Origin: BTQM01 sp036985875
GTDB lineage: Bacteria > Patescibacteriota > Minisyncoccia > Phycocordibacterales > UBA1539
Reading direction: 5' to 3'
Assembly (NCBI GenBank): GCA_036985875.1
Contig: BTQM01000027.1
Coordinates: 1 to 10,910 of the forward strand
Length of the DNA stretch: 10,910 bases
In this document: positions 5,399-10,910 of the stretch, in pieces
Layout: each line of letters starts with the position of its first letter
Position numbering within the stretch: position 1 is the stretch's first letter
Made by a program: the position numbers and the translations under genes
Notes under the pieces: generated by a model
The model's input: the letters and a program-made list of their open reading frames with translations, nothing else
Databases searched by the model: none
What the model was told of the DNA's origin: nothing

Positions 5399-7861
5399 AT
5401 GGCGAAGCGTAAAAAAAGCATTCCTCACGACGAGGATAAGCAAAAAGAGAACATTATTTCCGTAGATATAAGCTCCGAAATGAAGGAGTCTTATTTAGAT
5501 TATGCTATGTCGGTTATCACCATGCGGGCACTTCCCGATGTACGCGACGGGCTCAAGCCGGTGCACCGCAGGATCCTTTTCTCAATGCACGACATAGGAC
5601 TTTCTTATTCTGCCCGATTCCGCAAGTCTGCCGCAGTGGTAGGAGATGTTTTAGGGAAATACCATCCCCATGGCGACACGTCCGTGTATGATGCGATGGT
5701 AAAGATGGCGCAGCAATTCAACATGCGCTACCCCCTTGTTATTGGTCAAGGTAACTTCGGTTCTGTTGACGGCGATTCACCGGCTGCAATGCGCTATACT
5801 GAAGCGAAAATGTCGCGCCTCTCCGGCGAGGTGCTCCGTGATCTGGATAAAGACACGGTGGAATGGAGGCCTAACTATGATGGCACTAGGCGTGAACCGG
5901 TCGTTTTCCCATCTGCGGTGCCCAACCTGCTTTTAAACGGCGTATTGGGAATTGCGGTGGGTATGGCCACCAACATCCCCCCACACAATCTGCGGGAGGT
6001 GATCGACGCGAGCGTTTATTTGATAGACAACAAGGACACAACCACCGAAGATCTATTAAAGTTTGTTAAAGGTCCCGATTTTCCGACGGGAGGCATTGTG
6101 TTTGGCAAGAAGGACATACATTACGCGTATGCTTCTGGCAGGGGAGGTGTTGTTTCCCGCGGAGAGGCAGAGATTGTTGAAGAAAAAAATTTGCAGAGAA
6201 TTCTCATCACTTCTTTGCCTTTTCGGGTCAATAAAGCCGACCTCATCATGAAGATCGCGGATCTGGTGCGCGAGAAGAAAGTAGAGGGAGTGAAAGGACT
6301 TCGTGACGAATCAACGAAGGACATTCGGATCGTCATAGACCTTAGGAGTAGTGCTTATCCGCAGAAAGTCCTCAATTATCTCTATAAGCACACAGATCTT
6401 GAGACGACATTCCATTTTAATATGCTTGCGCTTGTTGACGGAGTTCCGCGGACACTCTCGCTGAAGTCAATTTTGGAGGAGTTCGTCTCTCACCGCAAGG
6501 TCGTGGTGAATAGGCGCGCGACCTTTGACCTGAGGAAGGCGCAAGAGAGGGAACACATTCTTTTGGGACTTAAAAAAGCGCTTGACCACATAGACAAGAT
6601 CATCAAGCTGATCAAGGCTTCAAAAGACTCGGTGGCGGCGCACAGGAACCTCATGAAAGAATTTAAATTCTCCGATCGGCAGTCAAGAGCGATCCTTGAG
6701 ATGCGGCTACAAAAACTTGCGGGGTTGGAGCGGAAGAACATTGAACTGGAGCTAAAAGAGAAGCAAAGAATCATCAAAGGACTCAAGGCGCTTTTGGCAA
6801 GTCCCAAAAAGATACTCAAGGTCATCAAAGATGAACTACTTGAAATAAAAGAGAAGTACGGCAATGAAAGGAGGACGAAAGTGGTGTCCCGCGCCGCGAA
6901 AGCAATCTCTGCCCTGGATATTATTCCCGATGAGGAATTTGCGCTTGTACTCACGAAGGGAGGTTATATAAAGAGGACGAACCCCAATGAGTTCAAACAA
7001 CAGAGGCGGGGAGGGGTTGGTGTCATTGACCTCAACACCAAAGATGAAGACTTTATTACTTCTTTTCTCCTGACGAGTACGCACAGTGATCTTTTGTTTT
7101 TCTCCGACAAGGGGAAGGCGTATCAGATAAAGATGTATGATATTCCTGAAGGGAAAAGGGCGACGAAGGGGAAATCTATCATGAACTTCCTATCCCTTTC
7201 CGGCGAGGAAAAGATCACTTCCATTCTTGCAATGCCTAGGGAGCTTAGAGAGGCCGCCTCTTCGCTCCTTATGGTTACGAAGCGTGGTATTGTCAAAAAA
7301 GTATCGGCGGAGAGTTTCAAGGATGTCCGCAGAAGCGGCCTTGTTGCCATAAAACTTTCCGCCGGCGACGAGCTTCTTCGCGCACTGTTCGTGGAGAGGG
7401 AAGACGATGTGATGGTTGTGAGCTCGGCCGGGCAGTCCATACGATTCAAAGAGTCGGACGTCCGCCAGATGGGGCGCGGCGCGGGCGGTGTTAAGGCTAT
7501 GAATCTTCGCAGTGGCGACGAGGTTATAGGAGCCGGTATCGTTAAGCGCTCTTACAAAGACTCTGAACTTTTGATCGTGAGCGAGAATGGGTACGGAAAG
7601 AAGACACCCCTTGCGCAATATAAGGTGCAAAAACGCGGAGGGTCCGGAATCAAGACTGCACAGGTGACATCGAAAACAGGTAAGCTCATTGTCGCGAAAA
7701 TAATCACAGAAGCAGATTCCGAACTTGTTGCCATCTCTAAAAAAAGTCAGGTTATCAGGACCGACCTTAAAACAATCCCGTCACTCGGACGGCAGACACA
7801 GGGCGTGCGGATAATGAAGCTGAGGGCGGGGGATCGCATTGCTTCTCTCATATGCCTTTAG
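5399..7861 (+). CDS. gyrA: DNA gyrase subunit A
   Basis: This 820-residue protein is the breakage-reunion subunit of DNA gyrase and acts with GyrB to introduce negative supercoils. The N-terminal topoisomerase IIA domain spans about 30-490. The catalytic tyrosine is Y133 in AAMRYTEA. The quinolone-region segment KYHPHGDTSVYD (87-98) has Thr94 where E. coli has Ser83 and keeps Asp98 for Asp87. The C-terminal beta-propeller (about 505-820) has six repeat blades and the GyrA box QRRGGVG at 535-541, which marks it as GyrA rather than ParC. A second, box-like QKRGGSG is at 744-750. Length is normal for the family. The open frame extends back to 5240, but that part lies inside the terminator and repeat; ATG 5399 gives MAKRKK followed by the usual N-terminus. 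gyrB is not in this window. Confidence 0.96.
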   Translation: MAKRKKSIPHDEDKQKENIISVDISSEMKESYLDYAMSVITMRALPDVRDGLKPVHRRILFSMHDIGLSYSARFRKSAAVVGDVLGKYHPHGDTSVYDAMVKMAQQFNMRYPLVIGQGNFGSVDGDSPAAMRYTEAKMSRLSGEVLRDLDKDTVEWRPNYDGTRREPVVFPSAVPNLLLNGVLGIAVGMATNIPPHNLREVIDASVYLIDNKDTTTEDLLKFVKGPDFPTGGIVFGKKDIHYAYASGRGGVVSRGEAEIVEEKNLQRILITSLPFRVNKADLIMKIADLVREKKVEGVKGLRDESTKDIRIVIDLRSSAYPQKVLNYLYKHTDLETTFHFNMLALVDGVPRTLSLKSILEEFVSHRKVVVNRRATFDLRKAQEREHILLGLKKALDHIDKIIKLIKASKDSVAAHRNLMKEFKFSDRQSRAILEMRLQKLAGLERKNIELELKEKQRIIKGLKALLASPKKILKVIKDELLEIKEKYGNERRTKVVSRAAKAISALDIIPDEEFALVLTKGGYIKRTNPNEFKQQRRGGVGVIDLNTKDEDFITSFLLTSTHSDLLFFSDKGKAYQIKMYDIPEGKRATKGKSIMNFLSLSGEEKITSILAMPRELREAASSLLMVTKRGIVKKVSAESFKDVRRSGLVAIKLSAGDELLRALFVEREDDVMVVSSAGQSIRFKESDVRQMGRGAGGVKAMNLRSGDEVIGAGIVKRSYKDSELLIVSENGYGKKTPLAQYKVQKRGGSGIKTAQVTSKTGKLIVAKIITEADSELVAISKKSQVIRTDLKTIPSLGRQTQGVRIMKLRAGDRIASLICL

Positions 7862-7886
7862 GACTTGCACCGACTGTGCAAGTCCT
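7860..7886 (+). terminator. Hairpin overlapping the gyrA stop codon
   Basis: A perfect 11-bp stem (AGGACTTGCAC/GTGCAAGTCCT, 5-nt loop) begins within the TAG stop of gyrA. The downstream bases ACTTGTAACG are not a good U-tract. It may be a weak terminator or an mRNA 3'-end stabiliser. The next gene has its own promoter. Confidence 0.55.
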
Positions 7887-7928
7887 ACTTGTAACGTAAA
7901 ACGTGTGTTATCCACCGAAGGTTGTGTG

Positions 7929-7955
7929 ACCACTCCATTATTTTAGTGGTACAAT
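7929..7955 (+). promoter_or_regulatory. Promoter with overlapping inverted repeat, methyltransferase operon
   Basis: TGGTACAAT at 7947-7955 is an extended -10, predicting a transcription start near 7962 and a leader of about 30 nt. ACCACT (7929-7934) and AGTGGT (7945-7950) form an inverted repeat with a 10-base spacer that runs into the -10, a suitable position for a repressor site (inference). A weak -35 (GTGACC) lies at 7926-7931. Confidence 0.5.
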
Positions 7956-7959
7956 AACG

Positions 7960-7987
7960 TTATAAGTTTCAAGTTATAGGTTACAAG
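7960..7987 (+). repeat. Tandem 14-bp direct repeat before the methyltransferase
   Basis: TTATAAGTTTCAAG (7960-7973) is followed immediately by TTATAGGTTACAAG (7974-7987), 12 of 14 identical. The pair fills the predicted leader of the methyltransferase gene and ends four bases before its ATG. Confidence 0.65.
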
Positions 7988-7991
7988 ACCC

Positions 7992-8516
7992 ATGTTTTCT
8001 GATCCAGAAAAAAATATAGAACAATTCGGACTTCATGACGGCATGGCGGTGGCTGATCTGGGTGCTGGTACGGGCGCGTATACGATAGCTGCGGCAAAGA
8101 AAGTGAGAGGGGGTGGGCGTGTGTATGCGGTGGAGGTGCAAAAAGATTTTCTGTCCACCATTAAGGAGGCTGCGTCCGCCGCTGGGGTATCTAACGTTGA
8201 GTTTATTTGGGGGGACATAGAGCGTCCAGGGAAAACAAAGATAGGAGATGGCATGGTGGATGCGGTTATTGCATCAAACGTGTTGTTTCAGGTGGAGGAC
8301 AAGAAAGGGTTTATAGGTGAGATAAAAAGAATACTTAAATCTGGAGGTAAGGTGCTAGTGATTGATTGGCAGGACTCTTTTGGAGGGCTTGGGCCGGTGC
8401 GCGAGCATTTGGTGCATGCTAATGAAGCGAGGGGATTATTTGAAAACAGTGGGTTTACGTTTGCAGAGAGTATTTCCGCGGGAGAACATCACTGGGGGTT
8501 TGTGATGAAAAAATAA
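7992..8516 (+). CDS. Class I SAM-dependent methyltransferase (UbiE/Methyltransf_11-like)
   Basis: This 174-residue single-domain protein has a Rossmann-type S-adenosylmethionine fold. Motif I is VADLGAGTGAY at 20-30 (D22, G24, G26, G28). The acidic residue at the end of strand 2, E48 in VYAVEV, would bind the ribose hydroxyls. The adenine-contacting GDIE is at 74-77. Then come VDAVIASNVLFQVED (89-103) and the post-III segment RILKSGGKVLVIDW (113-126). The C-terminal HHWGFVMKK completes the last strand. The acceptor substrate cannot be read from the sequence; relatives methylate quinones, lipids or small molecules. It is the first gene of a probable operon, ending 12 bases before the solute-binding protein. 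The ATG at 7992 is preceded only by a weak purine stretch. Confidence 0.85.
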   Translation: MFSDPEKNIEQFGLHDGMAVADLGAGTGAYTIAAAKKVRGGGRVYAVEVQKDFLSTIKEAASAAGVSNVEFIWGDIERPGKTKIGDGMVDAVIASNVLFQVEDKKGFIGEIKRILKSGGKVLVIDWQDSFGGLGPVREHLVHANEARGLFENSGFTFAESISAGEHHWGFVMKK

Positions 8517-8528
8517 GAAAAATATATT

Positions 8529-9845
8529 ATGAAGGAAGCAAATATATTTCAAATGATACTTCTGGGAGTGTTCGGGTTCTTCATTATTTTAGCGGTGCTC
8601 GGGTTTTCCGGGTTTGTTCCTGGATTTGGCGGCAAGCAAGACAAAGATCGTTTCCTGGGCAATGTTATTGTATGGGGAACATTGCCAGCCAGAACGATGA
8701 CGGAGACCATAGGGGATATGTATGGGAGCGAAAAAACGGTGAGCATCACTTATATCGAGAAACGTAAATCTACGTTTGATAGAGATCTTGTAGAAGCTCT
8801 GGCAAGCGGGAGCGGTCCTGATATTATTCTTTTGCCGCAGGACCTCATATTGCGGCATGCCGATAAGGTATATGCGATTCCCTATGAAACACTGTCTCAG
8901 CGTGACTTCAAGAACCGTTTTATTGAAGAAGGAGAATTATATTTGAGCGAAGAAGGGGTACTGGCTCTACCGTTTATTATTGACCCCATGGTGATGTATT
9001 GGAATCGCGACTCGTTTTCCTCGGCGGGGTTGAGCAGCCCCCCGGCATTTTGGGACGAATTCTTTACCATCGCCCCTCTCCTTACCAGTAAAGACAGAGA
9101 ATCCAATATCATTAAAAGCGCCCTCTCTTTTGGAGAGTTCAGGAACGTGCTTCACGCGAAAGACATTATTTCAATGCTCATTATGCAGGCAGGAAATCCC
9201 ATTGTTGTGAAGTCGCCGATGAAAAAAAGCGGAGTAGCAACAACCCTTGATGAAAGTTTTAATTACGAAGTGCTCCCAACTAATGCGGCGGTGCGATTTT
9301 TCACCGAGTTCTCTAACCCTGTGAAAACCAGCTATTCGTGGAACAGATCACTCCAGTTCTCGCAAGATATGTTTGTATCGGGTGACTTGGCCGTGTATCT
9401 CGGTTATGCGAGTGAGCTCTCTCTATTGCAGCGCAAGAATCCTCACCTCAACTTTGACGTGGCGGAAGTCCCACAGTCGCGAGGTGGCGGGAAGAAGATA
9501 ACATTTGGTAGGATGCAGGGGCTTGCAATACTTAAAGCTTCCCCCAATATCCCTGCTTCTTTCAGGGCGGTGAGCTTGCTGTCGGACGCTGAATTCATCT
9601 CTCTCATTTCCGGTGCGATCAATCTGCCGCCGGTTCGAAGAGATTTGTTGTCCAAAAAACCGACAGATTCATACCTTCCCCTGTTCTATGATGCTGCGCT
9701 TGTAAGCCGTGCGTGGCTTGATCCGTCACCTGAGTTAACCGATACCATCTTTCGCGAAATGATCGAGAGGGTTGTTTCAGGAAGGAGCAAGGTGTACGAT
9801 GCGGTTTCCACGGCGGATGTTGAGTTGGAGAGATTGCTCAAATAA
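8529..9845 (+). CDS. Membrane-anchored extracellular solute-binding protein (family 1-like)
   Basis: This 438-residue protein resembles ABC-type sugar-binding proteins (SBP_bac_1 group). An uncleaved-looking hydrophobic anchor spans about 9-29, followed by a Gly-rich linker and a long extracellular binding domain. Family marks include the first strand VIVWGTL (46-52), ALASGSGPDIILL (90-102), ALPFIIDPMVMYWNRDSFSSAG (146-167; hinge strand and the typical YWNRD), PPAFWDEF (171-178) and MFVSGDLAVYLGY (281-293). There is no lipobox cysteine near the anchor. No permease or ATPase gene is present in the window, so a role in uptake is uncertain; with T4SS-type pilins directly downstream it may instead serve the envelope or surface apparatus (inference). 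The gene starts 12 bases after the methyltransferase stop, without a Shine-Dalgarno. Confidence 0.85.
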   Translation: MKEANIFQMILLGVFGFFIILAVLGFSGFVPGFGGKQDKDRFLGNVIVWGTLPARTMTETIGDMYGSEKTVSITYIEKRKSTFDRDLVEALASGSGPDIILLPQDLILRHADKVYAIPYETLSQRDFKNRFIEEGELYLSEEGVLALPFIIDPMVMYWNRDSFSSAGLSSPPAFWDEFFTIAPLLTSKDRESNIIKSALSFGEFRNVLHAKDIISMLIMQAGNPIVVKSPMKKSGVATTLDESFNYEVLPTNAAVRFFTEFSNPVKTSYSWNRSLQFSQDMFVSGDLAVYLGYASELSLLQRKNPHLNFDVAEVPQSRGGGKKITFGRMQGLAILKASPNIPASFRAVSLLSDAEFISLISGAINLPPVRRDLLSKKPTDSYLPLFYDAALVSRAWLDPSPELTDTIFREMIERVVSGRSKVYDAVSTADVELERLLK

Positions 9846-9853
9846 TCCGTTGT

Positions 9854-10261
9854 ATGCCGCGAATAAATATGCGAAAAGATAATAAAACAATTCATATTTT
9901 CGCCGTCGCCGTACCTATAATAGTGCTGCTTTTGCCACTCGTCGCTTTTTCGCAGGGTCTTGTGCCCTGTGGCAGCCAAGGCCAGTCGGAGTGCGGATTT
10001 GCCGACTTGATCGTGCTCATACAGAGTGTGATAGACTTTCTGATGTTTAAGGTCGCGATGCCTCTGGCGGCGGTCGCGTTCGCATGGGCGGGTGTACGGA
10101 TGCTAATCGCGGGCGGGAACGAACAAACGATCAGTGACGCAAAAGGGATGCTCTGGAGCGTGCTCATCGGTATTCTCATCGCGCTTTCCGCGTGGCTTGT
10201 CGTCAAGGCGATCACAAGCGTACTTCTGAGACCCGAATACTCTTTACTTTCGTTTCTATAA
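9854..10261 (+). CDS. T4SS/VirB2-type pilin-like small membrane protein
   Basis: This 135-residue protein fits the T4SS_pilin/TrbC-VirB2-like pattern: a signal-type helix (about 12-33, possible cleavage after AFSQ), a short periplasmic stretch with two cysteines (C39 and C47, possibly a disulfide), then two TM helices at about 64-86 and 100-125. They are joined by a short loop with the family-like GGNEQTISDAKG (87-98). Such proteins form pili or channel-like assemblies in type IV secretion systems; here they more likely form an envelope structure of unknown job. The gene begins 8 bases after the binding-protein stop, so it is almost surely in the same transcript. Met6 (9869) is an alternative start; neither has a Shine-Dalgarno. 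Confidence 0.8.
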   Translation: MPRINMRKDNKTIHIFAVAVPIIVLLLPLVAFSQGLVPCGSQGQSECGFADLIVLIQSVIDFLMFKVAMPLAAVAFAWAGVRMLIAGGNEQTISDAKGMLWSVLIGILIALSAWLVVKAITSVLLRPEYSLLSFL

Positions 10262-10273
10262 GGAATAGTGTTG

Positions 10274-10282
10274 TGGTATAAT
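10274..10282 (+). promoter_or_regulatory. Consensus extended -10 promoter, second pilin gene
   Basis: TGGTATAAT is a perfect extended -10. It lies in the 43-base gap between the two pilin-like genes, placing the transcription start near 10289 and a leader of about 16 nt before ATG 10305. The -35 is poor (TTCTAT at 10254-10259), as expected for extended -10 promoters. Confidence 0.65.
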
Positions 10283-10304
10283 ATTGTAATATGAAGTGAT
10301 CATT

Positions 10305-10679
10305 ATGAAGAAATTTTTACGGATAGTGCAATATGGAATTGTTTCAATAAGCATCTTTCTTCCTTTTCTGGCGGCAGGGCAGACAAGAAAGGGGGGTGGA
10401 GTTTCTGGTGGTGCAACACTGGAAAACCCTCTGGTTTCCATCGGTTCGTTCGGTGATTTTGTCGCGGCAATTTTGGGCATCGTGGTCAAGATAGGCGTTC
10501 CCATCGCGGCGATATTCATCATCTATTCAGGGTTCCTGTTCGTGACAGCGGGGGGAAGTGAAGAGAAATTAACAAAAGCGAAGACTTCGTTCCTGTGGGC
10601 GGTCGTGGGAACGGGTATCCTTCTGGGAGCGTGGGTTCTTGCGCAAGCGATCGGCACTACCATAGAGTCACTACGTTGA
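10305..10679 (+). CDS. Second T4SS/VirB2-type pilin-like membrane protein
   Basis: This 124-residue protein has the same architecture as the gene before it. A cleavable-type signal occupies about 8-25 (ending LAAG before QTRKG), followed by a Gly/Ser-rich linker (29-38), a TM segment at about 54-82 and another at about 96-117. The loop GGSEEKLTKAK (83-93) matches the GGNEQTISDAK loop of the first copy in place and type, so the two are probably diverged paralogues. It starts at ATG 10305; an in-frame GTG three codons earlier (10296) is less likely because it would precede a signal with an unusual hydrophobic lead. There is only a weak purine stretch upstream. Its own promoter suggests expression can be set apart from the binding protein. 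Confidence 0.8.
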   Translation: MKKFLRIVQYGIVSISIFLPFLAAGQTRKGGGVSGGATLENPLVSIGSFGDFVAAILGIVVKIGVPIAAIFIIYSGFLFVTAGGSEEKLTKAKTSFLWAVVGTGILLGAWVLAQAIGTTIESLR

Positions 10680-10689
10680 TTTTAGGAAA

Positions 10690-10747
10690 AATATATATGT
10701 TTGGACCATTAGTATATGTATTTAGTTCGAAGATATATACATATATT
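10690..10747. repeat. AT-rich inverted repeat between pilin-like genes
   Basis: The 113-base gap after the second pilin gene is very AT-rich. ATATATGT, ending at 10700, pairs with ACATATAT from 10739. GTATAT (10712-10717) pairs with ATATAC (10735-10740) inside it. An 18-codon frame (10697-10753) runs through the repeat; I do not call it a gene. Confidence 0.35.
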
Positions 10748-10792
10748 ACTTAAGAAGTTGGACGACTGAGTTTAAAGAATAAAAAATATATT

Positions 10793-10910
10793 ATGATAAC
10801 CGATTTCAAAAGCCTCACATATGTTATTATCTCGAGCGTTCTTGACCCCCTTGTTTTGCTTATTATGGCGCTTGCCCTCGTGTATTTTCTCTGGGGTGTG
10901 TCAAAGTTCA
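10793..10910 (+). CDS. Small membrane protein, 3' end beyond the window
   Basis: The frame opens at ATG 10793 and is still open at the window end, giving 39 visible residues. It encodes a short polar start (MITDFKSLTY) followed by a long hydrophobic helix at about 11-37 ending in YFLWGVSKF. The helix ending in LWGVxKF fits the first TM of small pilin/T4SS-associated membrane proteins found beside such genes, so it is likely the third member of the series. It has no Shine-Dalgarno, but the 14 bases ending in the ATG are identical to those at the binding-protein start. The C-terminal part is needed to confirm the family. Confidence 0.6.
   Translation, partial: MITDFKSLTYVIISSVLDPLVLLIMALALVYFLWGVSKF

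Noticed and set aside
5487..5700. Thr at the position of E. coli GyrA Ser83 as a quinolone-resistance change.
   Set aside because: Thr is the wild-type residue in several bacteria (for example Campylobacter and Pseudomonas) and the acidic partner Asp98 is intact.
7908..7916. TTATCCACC, one base from a consensus DnaA box, suggesting an origin near gyrA.
   Set aside because: It is a single site with no clustered boxes, no dnaA or dnaN, and no AT-rich unwinding region with repeats beside it.
10697..10753. An 18-codon ORF between the second and third pilin-type genes.
   Set aside because: It lies inside an AT-rich inverted repeat, is very short and has no recognisable features; noted only for its start context.

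Overview
The window looks like a chromosomal fragment from an uncultured bacterium of the Candidate Phyla Radiation (Patescibacteria), most likely a Parcubacteria-type lineage. This taxonomic call is inference. It rests on short VirB2/T4SS-type pilin-like genes in series beside a membrane-anchored solute-binding protein, a four-domain ribosomal protein S1, a metallo-beta-lactamase-fold protein that has lost most metal ligands, and gene starts that mostly lack Shine-Dalgarno sequences.

Layout. Two genes are on the minus strand: rpsA (1-1209) and a long-chain acyl-CoA synthetase (1905-3809). Between them lie about 700 bases without a gene. That stretch holds the rpsA promoter, a leader ending in a terminator-like hairpin, and a mosaic of palindromic and direct repeats. 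A divergent spacer (3810-4068) then carries promoters for both directions and a cluster of palindromes, including a perfect 50-bp one. On the plus strand follow the degenerate MBL-fold protein (4069-4719), an AT-rich repeat spacer, a one-TM small protein (4844-5125), a strong terminator, another copy of the palindromic repeat, and gyrA (5399-7861). After a hairpin and a new promoter comes a tight cluster: SAM methyltransferase (7992-8516), solute-binding protein (8529-9845) and T4SS-type pilin (9854-10261). A second pilin-like gene has its own promoter (10305-10679), and a third small membrane protein runs off the end of the window (10793-10910).

How the genes relate. rpsA and gyrA are core information-processing genes, and each has a copy of the same palindromic repeat upstream in the same orientation relative to transcription. 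The last four genes plus the methyltransferase look like a cell-envelope module: an anchored binding protein and small two-TM pilin or channel-like subunits, with no transporter permease or ATPase in view. The acyl-CoA synthetase stands apart. It has the only textbook Shine-Dalgarno in the window and its own promoter and terminator, and may have been acquired by transfer.

The strongest leads are the palindrome cluster at the divergent junction, the mobile-looking palindromic repeat shared by rpsA and gyrA upstream regions, the terminator-like hairpin just before the rpsA start, the inactive-looking MBL protein, and the recurring extended -10 promoter TGGTAnnAT. I see no complete mobile element, CRISPR array, tRNA or rRNA.
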